Shown here one piece after another: positions 51,688 to 60,470 of a stretch of DNA of 64,000 nt; position 1 is the stretch's first letter, and every line of letters starts with the position of its first letter. Made by a program: the position numbers and the translations under genes. Location of the stretch: assembly GCA_050953725.1 (NCBI GenBank), contig JBMNNB010000001.1, positions 496,001 to 560,000 of the forward strand, written 5' to 3'. The stretch is from DTU053 sp012520115. Lineage in GTDB: Bacteria > Bacillota > Clostridia > Oscillospirales > Acutalibacteraceae. The notes beneath the pieces were generated by a model. The model was not told the DNA's origin and ran no database searches. It saw nothing but the letters and a program-made list of their open reading frames with translations.

Positions 51688-54047
51688 TTACATGCAGTCA
51701 AATATCGCTGTTGCCTTGCAGTCCTTGTCCACACGGATTCTTATCCAGTGGCAGCTGAAGTCTGAAGGGAACTGAAGCTTATACTCCTCTTCCGGCGCTA
51801 CCTTCACGGTCTGCCATTTGTGGAAGCTGCCGTCGGCTGCAAAATCCACATCGAGCGTGAAATTCACGTCCCAGTCTGAGTTGTGACTGAGCACCGCCTC
51901 CCTGCACCTGAAGCCCGCAAGCAGATAGGGGGCGCTTGCCTCGCCGGCAAATAACGCCGTATTGGACAAGGGGCCGCCTATGCCCTGAGGCCTGCCCATG
52001 CGCCACAGGTCGTCCACATTGCCCAGCCACAGCGCAGCCTTGCCGTCCTCCGAGCGCACAATATGCTCACCGTCTGCGTCCTTGTCCACGCCCGAAAGCA
52101 CAATAAAGCCCCTCCATGTGGCAAAGTCGGTTATTCTCCTGCCGTGGGTGCAAACGGGCTTAATGCGGCGCACGCCGCCGGATTCGGGGCGGGGGAGTTC
52201 GTATATTGTGCCGTGAATATTCATAAGGCTTCGCTCGGTCACCACCTCACGCACAAGACGGTCATCCAAAGCGTCGATATTTTGCTGTGCAAGCGGGGCA
52301 GGTGATATTTGTTACCCTCAGTATCAATCAGCAGCACAGAGTGCCCTGTAATGCGAATTATGGGGTCAAAGGGCGCCTTAGCAGCTTTCGGCTTGTCGTA
52401 AGTCTTCTCGGCATGCATTAATTTAAGCTCACCGTCAAGAATATAATCTCCCTTATCTGAGGCAAAGCGCAGCTTTAAATCCGCATCGCTCAAGGGCAGC
52501 ACCTTTCCCGATGAATAGGGAAGCGGCGAGCCGACTTTATGCAGGCCGTGAAGCAGGCTTTCGTCTGTCTTAACATCTTCCCTTTGGCGAAGGGAGAAAT
52601 AAGCGCAGCAGTCCGTAATATCCTCAGTAGATACAAGGCGCACCCAGTCGCCCTTTATATAGGCGGGCAGGGCGTACTGAACATACCCCTTAGCGGGAAC
52701 GCTCACCGTTGCCACATCAACCCAATTATCGATATTATTATAGGCCACCTGCAATACAAAATCTTTGTTCCTGCAGTCGCCTGTGGAGATATGCAGAATC
52801 CTCTCGTCAAAGCCCCCTACAAAGAACGGGTCGGAGGGCAGACCCTCACGCACCGCATCGTGCAGGCAAACCCCGCCCCAGCCTGCGGGCATGCTAAGGT
52901 TATCTGATAGTATCAATATCCGCAAACCACAGAGTTAGACTGCTGACGCCCCTGAAGCGGGTTGTCAAACATTGAGCCGTCGTCGCAGGCAAAGGCTATC
53001 TCATCGTTCCAAGGCGTGAAATCAGCAATCATCTTCAAGTGCCTTGACAAAGGCCTGATGCCGTTGATATTGTCCCTCGAAAAGCTTGAGGGGAAGCTGT
53101 AAAGCAGCCCGTGCATGCACATCAGGTGATAGGGTCCGATGTCACGGATTCTCGGCCATTCCGTGAACCAGCCGTGGTCGGCATCCTGAGTGTAGCTGCC
53201 CTTAGGAAGGCGGAAAAGCGTCCATTTGCCGTTTTCACGTACATTTAACAGTACCGAGCGATGGTCCCAGCCCAAAGCCCAGACGGGCTTATCCGCACAG
53301 CACGAGCCATTCGGACCGTCAGGCCCGATAACCTCCGTATATTTCTCTCTATGAATAACCCTAAAGGATTCCTTGTCCTGAATGTCGCCCTCGCCGTTCC
53401 ACTCGGCCAGCACGCCGCCGTGGCCGTTGTTCGCCACAATCATAACGCCCTGAGCGGTGTAGCCGCCCTTCATGTGGTCGCCGGGCAGCTTCTTTGTATA
53501 GGGCTTCGGGATGTCGGAATCGGGCTTGAACCGCTCGATAATATCCCGCCTTAAGCACCTGACCTCAAGGGTCTCCACATTGGCCTCATATATGCCGTCC
53601 TCCATGGTGTAAAGATAAATCCACTCATCGGGTTTTGTCAGATGCTCGCTCGCAGAGGTCAGGCGACCCACAAGCTTATCAGTGTCAAAGCTCTTTACAC
53701 TGCCGTCGGGAGAAATCACATTAGCGCCGATAATCAGCTTGCCCGTATGACGGTGCAGCAGCCTGTTTGCATGTGTTCCGCCGGTGCTTTCAGGAATTTC
53801 GGTTAATGTCAGATTCTTATCGACGCTGTAAACCCGTCCCCGCCCCGCCGCGAGGGTTGTTTGCGGGGTAAGTCACAAAGTACAGCTTGTCATTATACAC
53901 ATACAACGCTCCTATTCCGCACTCGCCGGAATGGGGCAGGTCTTTGTCATTATGGGTAACCGCCAGATGCGGGTAAATCCCGCTTATTCTCTTATGCACA
54001 GGCTTATTCACCCTTCTGTCAAAAAACTTGAACTTATTATTCTTCAA
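51688..54047 (-). pseudogene. Conserved protein of unknown function, broken by at least three frameshifts
   Basis: Four fragments on the minus strand read as one protein of about 780 residues. The first (TTG at 54047) runs through GIGALYVYNDKLYFVTYP to a G-rich run near 53840-53850, where the frame changes; the sequence goes on as VYSVDKNLTLTEIPESTGGTH and continues to about 52950. A second change near 52890-52950 leads from LWFADIDT to LSMPAGWGG. A third near 52255 leads from YHLPRLHSKI to DALDDRLVREVV, and the last fragment ends FHKWQTVKVAP...CHWIRIRV. The repeated Trp/Asp/Gly-rich pattern suggests a beta-propeller plus a beta-sandwich. No function known. It is divergent from an AraC regulator, which probably controlled it. 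Confidence 0.7.
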
Positions 54048-54076
54048 TATTATACTGTTCGTAAGGGTGATAAGGA

Positions 54077-54925
54077 ATGCTTAATACGACAGCAATTTGT
54101 CAAAATCGCTCAAATGAGCAAGATGTATTCACAGGCTCAAAGTCTCTCGGAGTCTATGCGGGCATAACAAAAACGCCTCAGCGCACCGTGCGTACTGAAG
54201 CCGATAACGAGGGCTTTGTCCTGTCGTGGATTCTCTCCGGCACGGGCAGGTTTTCGTCAATGGAAGGAGAGTTTGTAATCAAAGCCCCCTGTGTCTGTAT
54301 CCGCCGCCCGAACCGCAAATACTTCCTTGAATTGAACTATGGTGAGGAAAACTTCAGACTATACCTTCGTGTTTCAGAGAGCATTTATGAGCTGTTGTGC
54401 AAAATGAACCCTCAGCTTGACTGCCTGACGCCCGTCATTCCCTTTGAATATGACGAGGCGATTTACAGGCAGTTTAAAGGGCTGATAAAACAAATGCAGG
54501 AAAAGCCTAAGGAGCGATATTTCGAGCTGTCTTCGGATTTTCTGTCACTGCTTTTTAAATTAAGCAAGCTTACGCCCGAAAATGAGAAAAGCGGCCTTGA
54601 GCGGGCAAAGGCAATGCTCGAAGAGCCCTCAGAGCGCAAAAGCTTAGCGGAAATCGCAGGTGAATGCGGATACAGCATCAGCAATTTCAGAAAGAAATTT
54701 ATGAAGGCATATAATATCTCACCGAGCAAATACCGCATCGAGTACAGAATCGGCTTGGCCAAGGAGGCATTAAAGGCTGAGCACTCCGTCAGCGCTGTTG
54801 CGGAAATGCTGTGCTATACGGATGTCTACACCTTTTCCCACCAGTTCAGCTCAGTCACAGGTATGTCGCCGAGGGAATACAGGCGAAAAGAGGGTTTAAA
54901 TAATAAAAAAGGAGCTGTCCGCTGA
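54077..54925 (+). CDS. AraC family transcriptional regulator
   Basis: A 282-residue protein. The N-terminal 150 residues look like a cupin-type ligand domain (GFVLSWILSGTGRF, FVIKAPCVCIRRPNRKYFLEL). The C-terminal 100 residues hold two helix-turn-helix motifs: LAEIAGECGYSISNFRKKF and VSAVAEMLCYTDVYTFSHQF, closing with the family-typical GMSPREYRR. It starts 29 bp from the start of the broken divergent gene, a usual arrangement for a local activator that senses a sugar or similar ligand. Its last bases overlap a hairpin that serves the convergent marR gene. Confidence 0.92.
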   Translation: MLNTTAICQNRSNEQDVFTGSKSLGVYAGITKTPQRTVRTEADNEGFVLSWILSGTGRFSSMEGEFVIKAPCVCIRRPNRKYFLELNYGEENFRLYLRVSESIYELLCKMNPQLDCLTPVIPFEYDEAIYRQFKGLIKQMQEKPKERYFELSSDFLSLLFKLSKLTPENEKSGLERAKAMLEEPSERKSLAEIAGECGYSISNFRKKFMKAYNISPSKYRIEYRIGLAKEALKAEHSVSAVAEMLCYTDVYTFSHQFSSVTGMSPREYRRKEGLNNKKGAVR

Positions 54926-54931
54926 CAGCTC
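54905..54931 (-). terminator. Terminator of marR, overlapping the araC 3' end
   Basis: Stem GGAGCTGTC/GACAGCTCC with a CGCT loop, followed on the minus strand by six T. The stem contains the final araC codons and its stop. Confidence 0.85.
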
Positions 54932-54939
54932 CGTATTTG

Positions 54940-55362
54940 TTAGTTTTTGCATATCTCGGTCGCCTGCTGGGCGGCCTTGTGCAACAGCTCGTAAAAAAGC
55001 TCCTTTTCCGTAAGCGACATATGAGCTGTAACATCCGTAGACCAGCTTGAGAGTATTTCCTGCGTTTTAGGCACAAGCCTGTGTGCCTTAGGCGTTAAGT
55101 AAACCAGAAATGAGCGTGTATCCTGCGGGTTGGTGTGCTTCTTGACAAGACCCTTTTCCTCCATGCGCACCAGGGCCTTCGCAACGGTGCTCTTATCAAG
55201 CTCCAGATCATTGCAAAGGTCTGCCTGCGTCATTTCACCGTTGTGATAAAGCTGCAGTAAAAGCCTTGCCATTGCATTTGAAAGACCTATTTTCCTGAGC
55301 CGGACATTCAGTTCCGTATTCATTTTTCGATGCATTAAAGAAATCGTTTTAGAAAGATTCAT
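54940..55362 (-). CDS. MarR family transcriptional regulator
   Basis: A 140-residue winged-helix regulator. The DNA-binding part is visible as LLLQLYHNGEMTQADLCNDLELDKSTVAKALVRM split over helices and EEKGLVKKHTNPQDTRSFLVYLT (wing). MarR proteins are dimeric repressors that bind palindromes of about 16-20 bp and often react to small molecules or redox signals. It lies 64 bp downstream of atpC on the same strand, so it may be the last gene of the ATP synthase operon. A nested dyad lies in the gap. Confidence 0.9.
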   Translation of the reverse strand: MNLSKTISLMHRKMNTELNVRLRKIGLSNAMARLLLQLYHNGEMTQADLCNDLELDKSTVAKALVRMEEKGLVKKHTNPQDTRSFLVYLTPKAHRLVPKTQEILSSWSTDVTAHMSLTEKELFYELLHKAAQQATEICKN

Positions 55363-55380
55363 TAAGCATTTCCTTTCAAA

Positions 55381-55417
55381 TTTAAGCAGTTACCGCAAAT
55401 GGCGGTTAATTCTTAAA
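55381..55417 (-). promoter_or_regulatory. Nested dyad between atpC and marR
   Basis: A symmetric element: TTTAAG, 3 nt, TTACCGC, 5 nt, GCGGTTA, 3 nt, CTTAAA (one mismatch region near TTA/TTA). It may be an operator for MarR, or an RNA hairpin that tunes read-through from the atp operon. Confidence 0.45.
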
Positions 55418-55426
55418 ATCTGAACC

Positions 55427-55858
55427 TTACTTTTTATCCCAGCCCTGATGCAGGGAGTAATTGCCCTTGACTCGAAGCCTGTTTAAAGCACGGGCTAAGT
55501 GAGCCTGAGCAATTCTGAACTCCTGCATGCTCTTGTTTTGCAGCAGGGCCTCTCTTGCTGCATCGGCGGCACGCTGGGCCCTGTTTGTGTCGATTTCGTC
55601 CAACCGTTCAAGTGAGTCCACAAGCACCAGCACATCATTGTTTTCAACCTTGACAAGCCCGTGGGAAACCGCAACAACCTCATCTTGCTGACCCGGCAGA
55701 CGATAAATAAGAGAGCCGGGAATAATGGCAATAATGATGTTGCTGTGATTTGCCCAGATGCCGTAGGTACCGTCCAGCGACGGCACTACCAATGATTCGC
55801 ACGGCCCCGAATAGAAGGGCTTGTCGGCAGCATAAATGTGCATATTAAAGGTGTTCAT
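55427..55858 (-). CDS. atpC: ATP synthase F1 subunit epsilon
   Basis: A 143-residue subunit with the N-terminal beta-sandwich (FNMHIYAADKPFYSGPCESLVVPSLDGTYGIWANH in parts, GSLIYRLPG, VAVSHGLVKVENNDVLVLVD) and the two-helix C-terminus (DTNRAQRAADAARE). It joins gamma to the c-ring and can inhibit ATP hydrolysis. Its ATG overlaps the atpD stop by 4 bp, so the two are translationally coupled. Confidence 0.95.
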   Translation of the reverse strand: MNTFNMHIYAADKPFYSGPCESLVVPSLDGTYGIWANHSNIIIAIIPGSLIYRLPGQQDEVVAVSHGLVKVENNDVLVLVDSLERLDEIDTNRAQRAADAAREALLQNKSMQEFRIAQAHLARALNRLRVKGNYSLHQGWDKK

Positions 55859-57261
55859 AATACTAAATCATGCTCCAGCCTTTTGGATTTTTCCACTACT
55901 TCGTCAATGGTTCCCACGTTAAAGAATGCGGCCTCGGGGTAAGAGTCCATTTCGCCGTCGATTATAGCCTTAAAGCCTCTTAAAGTCTCACTCAGAGGCA
56001 CATAAATACCTTTAAGACCCGTAAACCTCTCGGCAACATGTATGGGCTGAGAAAGAAATCTCTGTATCCTTCTTGCCCTTGTAACGACCTGCTTGTCGTC
56101 ATCGTCAAGCTCATCAAGGCCGAGAATCGCAATAATGTCCTGAAGCTCGTTGTATCTCTGCAGAACCTCCTGAACCTTTCGGGCAATCCTGTAATGCTCC
56201 TCGCCCACGATGTCAGGCTCCAGTATCCTTGAAGTGGAGTTAAGCGGGTCGACGGCAGGGTAGATGCCCTGCTCCGCAATTCGACGGCTCAGAACCGTCG
56301 TTGCGTCAAGGTGAGCAAAGGTGGTGACGGGAGCAGGGTCGGTCAGGTCGTCCGCAGGCACATAAACCGCCTGAACGGAGGTAATAGAGCCGTTTTCGGT
56401 CGAAGCGATTCGCTCCTGAAGCTCGCCCATTTCCTCAGCCAATGTCGGCTGATAACCGACCGCAGAGGGCATACGGCCGAGCAGGGTGGAAACCTCGCTG
56501 CCTGCCTGAATGAATCTGAAAATATTATCGATGAAGAGAAGTACATCCTTTTTCTCCTCATCCCTGAAATACTCCGCCATAGTAAGGCCGGAAAGTGCCA
56601 CACGCATACGCACGCCTGGGGATTCGTTCATCTGACCGAAGACCAGTGCGGTTTTGTCCAGAACGCCGCTCTCAGACATTTCTCTCCACAGATCGTTGCC
56701 CTCACGGCTTCTTTCGCCTACTCCCGTAAAAATGGAGTAGCCCTCATGCTCCATGGCTATATTATAAATAAGCTCCTGAATCAGTATCGTCTTGCCTACA
56801 CCTGCGCCGCCGAACAGACCGATTTTGCCGCCCTTCGGGTACGGCTCCAGCAGGTCTATAACCTTAATGCCCGTTTCCAGTATCTCGGATGCGGGGCGCT
56901 GAATGCTGAAGGCAGGTGCCTTTCTGTGGATTTCCCACCTTGTATCATCCTGCGGTATAGGCTCGCCGCCGTCGATTACATCGCCGAGCACGTTGAACAT
57001 TCTGCCAAGAATGTTTTTGCCCACGGGAACACGAATGCAGCTTCCCGTAGCCTCAACCTCAAGATTGCGGGCAAGGTCCTTGCTGTCCGAAAGTATAATG
57101 CAGCGCACGGTGTTGTTGCCTATGTGCTGCGCTACCTCCATAACACGGGTTCTGCCGCCTACGGTGACGGTCAGAGCTTCTTTTATTTTAGGCAGATTCC
57201 CGTCATAAAACTCAACATCAATAACCGAGCCGGAAATCTGCACGATTCTGCCTTTGTTCAT
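55855..57261 (-). CDS. atpD: ATP synthase F1 subunit beta
   Basis: A 468-residue catalytic subunit. P-loop GLFGGAGVGKT, the GVGERSREG segment with the catalytic Glu, FIDNIFRFIQAGSEVS (Walker B), and the DELSEED-equivalent LGLDELDDDDKQ are all visible. Length and order are normal. ATG follows within 1-2 bp of the atpG stop. Catalytic residues are complete, so this is an active F1 beta. Confidence 0.98.
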   Translation of the reverse strand: MNKGRIVQISGSVIDVEFYDGNLPKIKEALTVTVGGRTRVMEVAQHIGNNTVRCIILSDSKDLARNLEVEATGSCIRVPVGKNILGRMFNVLGDVIDGGEPIPQDDTRWEIHRKAPAFSIQRPASEILETGIKVIDLLEPYPKGGKIGLFGGAGVGKTILIQELIYNIAMEHEGYSIFTGVGERSREGNDLWREMSESGVLDKTALVFGQMNESPGVRMRVALSGLTMAEYFRDEEKKDVLLFIDNIFRFIQAGSEVSTLLGRMPSAVGYQPTLAEEMGELQERIASTENGSITSVQAVYVPADDLTDPAPVTTFAHLDATTVLSRRIAEQGIYPAVDPLNSTSRILEPDIVGEEHYRIARKVQEVLQRYNELQDIIAILGLDELDDDDKQVVTRARRIQRFLSQPIHVAERFTGLKGIYVPLSETLRGFKAIIDGEMDSYPEAAFFNVGTIDEVVEKSKRLEHDLVL

Positions 57262-57262
57262 C

Positions 57263-58174
57263 TTACCGCACCTCCTTTTTACGCTTTAGAATCTGAGCCT
57301 TTGCGCCTGCCGTTATCTCAGTGATTTCTTCCGTAATATTCGCCTGTCTGAGCTGATTGTATTCTGCGGTGAAATACTCAATCAGCTTTTCGGCGTTCTT
57401 GTTAGCCGAGCTCATAGCCGTCATGCGGGCGCTCTGCTCACTGCAGAAGCTGTCAACCAGCGCACCGTAAATAACGCCCGACAGCCAGCTCTTTACAACA
57501 TTCTCGACAACGGCCTCGACGGAGGGGTAAAACTCAAAAGGAGTCTGAACCTCCGGCTCGTCTTTGGGAACGGTATAGTGCGGTGAATTGAGCCGGTGAA
57601 AGGGCAGAAGGCGAGTCATGACAACCCTTGAATTAAGGCTGTTCTTTAAATCGCTGTAAATGATATATATCTTGACCAGCTCTCCCTTGTCATACAAGTC
57701 CAGAAGATATGCGCTTATTTCCCTTGCCCTCTCCATGGTGGGATTCTTTGCGGTGTATAAAAAGCTTCGTTCAACGGCCTTTTTCTGCCGTAAAAAATAC
57801 CGCCTGCCGTATTCTCCGACCACATAGAGCTTTGAATCCGGGTGCTCGGTCATCATTCTTTGGGCCTCTTTTATGACGCTTTTGTTGTATGCGCCCGCAA
57901 GACCCTTGTCGGCGGTGATTACAAGCAGTCCGTATGTGCCTTCGGGAGCTGCGCTGCCGTCGGCAGGGTAGAAGTATCTGTTCTCAACGCCCTCTACCGT
58001 GCGGAAAATACGCTTAATCTCGGCGAGCAGGGCATTGAAAAAGGGTCGGGTATGGTCAAGGTCAGCCTTAACCTTGCGCATTTTTGACGAGGAAATCAAG
58101 TACATTGCATTGACGATTTTCTTCGTATCCTGAATGCCGTTTATTCTGTTTTTGATTTCTCTTGCGTTTCTCAT
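57263..58174 (-). CDS. atpG: ATP synthase F1 subunit gamma
   Basis: A 303-residue rotor subunit. N-terminal REIKNRINGIQDTKKIVNAM and LVITADKGLAGAYN are diagnostic, and the C-terminal helix carries EQSARMTAMSSANKNAEKLI, ending in RQANITEEITEITAGA. It links the c-ring to the catalytic head. It lies 12 bp downstream of atpA. Confidence 0.97.
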   Translation of the reverse strand: MRNAREIKNRINGIQDTKKIVNAMYLISSSKMRKVKADLDHTRPFFNALLAEIKRIFRTVEGVENRYFYPADGSAAPEGTYGLLVITADKGLAGAYNKSVIKEAQRMMTEHPDSKLYVVGEYGRRYFLRQKKAVERSFLYTAKNPTMERAREISAYLLDLYDKGELVKIYIIYSDLKNSLNSRVVMTRLLPFHRLNSPHYTVPKDEPEVQTPFEFYPSVEAVVENVVKSWLSGVIYGALVDSFCSEQSARMTAMSSANKNAEKLIEYFTAEYNQLRQANITEEITEITAGAKAQILKRKKEVR

Positions 58175-58186
58175 AAGTTTACCGCC

Positions 58187-59974
58187 TTACGCCTGCATTG
58201 CCTTGCTGAGATACTCCCGTGCGTACTTAACTATGTCCTCTTTAAGCTCATTGCTGAGAACTCCGGTATTATTAAGCTCCTGAGAGATATGAGGTGCCTG
58301 CTCCTCAAAAAATCTGAGCAGCCCCTCCTTAAACTCGCCGATTTTCTTTGTGGGGATATCCTGCATAACGTGGTTAAGTGCGGATACCAGCAGAATAATC
58401 TGCTCATGCTGCTTTAAGGGGTGGTGCTTTTCCTGTCTGAGCAGGTACATAAGACCCTGACCGTAGGCAAGCTGCTGTCTTGTCAGCTCGTCAAGGTCGC
58501 TTGAGAACTGCATGAAAACCTCCATCTCCTGGAACTGCGCTAAATCAAGACGAAGGGTTCCCACGGCTTTTTTCATTGCCTTCGACTGCGCATCGCCGCC
58601 CACACGGGAAACGGAAAGGCCTATGTTTACGGCGGGGCGCTGTCCCGAGAAGAACAGATTGCTCTCAAGGTAAATCTGACCGTCGGTAATAGAAATAATG
58701 TTTGTGGGAATATATGCTGAAACGTCGCCCGACTGAGTTTCTACAATCGGAAGCGCAGTCAGGCTGCCGCCGCCCTTTTCGTCGGAAAGCTGTGCGGAAC
58801 GCTCCAAGAGCCTTGAGTGCAGATAAAAAATGTCACCGGGGTAGGCCTCACGACCGGGAGAACGCTCAAGCAGAAGGCTCAGTGAACGATAGGCGATAGC
58901 ATGCTTTGATAAATCATCGTAGACAATAAGCACGGACCGGCCTCTGTCTCTGAAATACTCGCCCAAAGCGCAGCCCGCATAGGGAGCGATGTACTGCAGG
59001 GGAGCGGGGTCGCTGGCGGACGCATTGACAACGATAGAGTACTCCATTGCGCCGAATTTGCGAAGGATGTTCACAGTCTGCGCAACAGAGCTTGCCTTTT
59101 GTCCGATAGCGACATATATGCAGATTATATCTTTGCCCTTTTGATTCAGAATCGTGTCAACTGCGATTGAGGTCTTGCCGGTCTGACGGTCGCCGATTAT
59201 CAGCTCACGCTGACCGTGACCGATGGGGAACATAGAGTCAATCGAAAGAATACCCGTTTCCAACGGCCTGAAGACCGATTTGCGGTCTATGATACCCGGG
59301 GCAGGTGCGTCAATCGGGCCGTAGCCGTCCTCGCTTATGGGACCCTGCCCGTCAATCGGATTGCCCAGAGCGTCGACCACACGGCCTAAAAAGCCGTCGC
59401 CGACTGGAACACCTGCGGTCATGCCGGTCCTCTTTACGGTGCTGCCTTCGGTGACGGTGTCGCCGTCGTCAAACAGAATGCAGCCTATTTCATCACGCTT
59501 TAATTCCAGCACCATGCCTCTGACGCCGTTTGAAAAGAGCAGAATCTCCTGATAGGTGGCGTTGTGAAGGCCGCTGACCGTTGCAATGCCGTCGCCGACC
59601 GTCAGCACGGTGCCGACCTCCTCCTCCAAAGCCTTGGGAGTCCAGCTCTTAATGGTTTCCTTCATCAGAGGAATGATATTCTCAAACGGTGCGGCAACAC
59701 GGGTAAGGTCGTCCCTCAACTGCTGAAGCCTGCCCTCAACCGTCCAGTCGTAGACGGTCTCAAGCCTGCGGCTTAAACCCGTTTCGTCGTCCGCATCGAC
59801 TATTGTGACCTCAAGGCGAAAGCCGGTCTTCACAGCCTTATCCTCAACCCATGAAAGCGTAATATCCTTGCTGTACTTGGCTTTCAGGAATGAAAGCAGC
59901 TCATTAAACTGATTTTCGGCGGGCTGCTCTGAGCTGTAAAGAAAGGCCTCAAACCTGTATCTGTTATCTATCAC
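58187..59974 (-). CDS. atpA: ATP synthase F1 subunit alpha fused to a delta C-terminal-like domain
   Basis: A 595-residue protein; usual alpha subunits have about 500-510. The alpha part starts near residue 100 with IKSWTPKALEEEVGTVLTVGDGIATVSGL and has the P-loop GDRQTGKT near residue 260, where normal alpha has it near 170. Residues 1-90 are extra: RYRFEAFLYSSEQPAENQF, an ordered beta/alpha stretch, then VYDWTVEGRLQQLRDDL. This resembles the C-terminal half of subunit delta, which typically ends in a YDGSVRGRLERL-like sequence. No separate atpH exists between atpF and atpA (gap 4 bp). The fusion is seen directly; the homology to delta is my reading and needs a profile search. Confidence 0.93.
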   Translation of the reverse strand: MIDNRYRFEAFLYSSEQPAENQFNELLSFLKAKYSKDITLSWVEDKAVKTGFRLEVTIVDADDETGLSRRLETVYDWTVEGRLQQLRDDLTRVAAPFENIIPLMKETIKSWTPKALEEEVGTVLTVGDGIATVSGLHNATYQEILLFSNGVRGMVLELKRDEIGCILFDDGDTVTEGSTVKRTGMTAGVPVGDGFLGRVVDALGNPIDGQGPISEDGYGPIDAPAPGIIDRKSVFRPLETGILSIDSMFPIGHGQRELIIGDRQTGKTSIAVDTILNQKGKDIICIYVAIGQKASSVAQTVNILRKFGAMEYSIVVNASASDPAPLQYIAPYAGCALGEYFRDRGRSVLIVYDDLSKHAIAYRSLSLLLERSPGREAYPGDIFYLHSRLLERSAQLSDEKGGGSLTALPIVETQSGDVSAYIPTNIISITDGQIYLESNLFFSGQRPAVNIGLSVSRVGGDAQSKAMKKAVGTLRLDLAQFQEMEVFMQFSSDLDELTRQQLAYGQGLMYLLRQEKHHPLKQHEQIILLVSALNHVMQDIPTKKIGEFKEGLLRFFEEQAPHISQELNNTGVLSNELKEDIVKYAREYLSKAMQA

Positions 59975-59978
59975 ACTT

Positions 59979-60458
59979 TCACTCCTCTTTTACAGCGTAC
60001 AAAAACTGGTCGAGTGTGTCAGAGGTGGATTTAGCGAGCAGCTTTTCAGTTGCCTCGACTGCCAGAGCCACGATTTCGCCCTGAGCCTCTTCCAGAATCC
60101 TTGTGCGCTCAAGCTCGGCGGCCTTGCGGGCATCGGCAATTATTTTATCAGATTCTTCCTTGGCCTTCCTGATGACCTCGTCAGCCGCCGCCTTAGCTTC
60201 CTCTGCAGAGCGAGCCTTAACCTCTTCGATTTCCTCTTCTGCGCTGTTCAGCTTCTGCTCGTAGGAGGCCTTCAGCTCCTCGGCCTGACTGAGCTTTTCC
60301 TTAGCCTCTTTGTCAAGGCCGAGATAGTAGTCATTTCGCTCCTTGATAAATTTCTGAACAGGCTTGAAAAGCAGCAGATATAAACCGAGGGTCAATATCG
60401 AAAAGTTGAGGAGGTGCAAAAGTATTTGCTGCCAGTCAATATTCAAAGGAACATTCAT
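59979..60458 (-). CDS. atpF: ATP synthase F0 subunit b
   Basis: A 159-residue stator subunit with one N-terminal membrane helix (ILLHLLNFSILTLGLYLLLF, then KPVQKFIKERNDYY) and a long charged coiled coil. It ends at a normal place, KLLAKSTSDTLDQFLYAVKEE in part, with no delta domain fused to its end, unlike the b-delta fusion of mycobacteria. AAGGGG precedes the ATG. It lies between atpE and atpA. Confidence 0.95.
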   Translation of the reverse strand: MNVPLNIDWQQILLHLLNFSILTLGLYLLLFKPVQKFIKERNDYYLGLDKEAKEKLSQAEELKASYEQKLNSAEEEIEEVKARSAEEAKAAADEVIRKAKEESDKIIADARKAAELERTRILEEAQGEIVALAVEATEKLLAKSTSDTLDQFLYAVKEE

Positions 60459-60470
60459 TTACACCGCCCC

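Noticed and set aside
56311..57324. Long plus-strand open frame of 337 codons
   Set aside because: Antisense to atpD and the atpG end; composition is that of a complementary-strand shadow and no domain is recognised.
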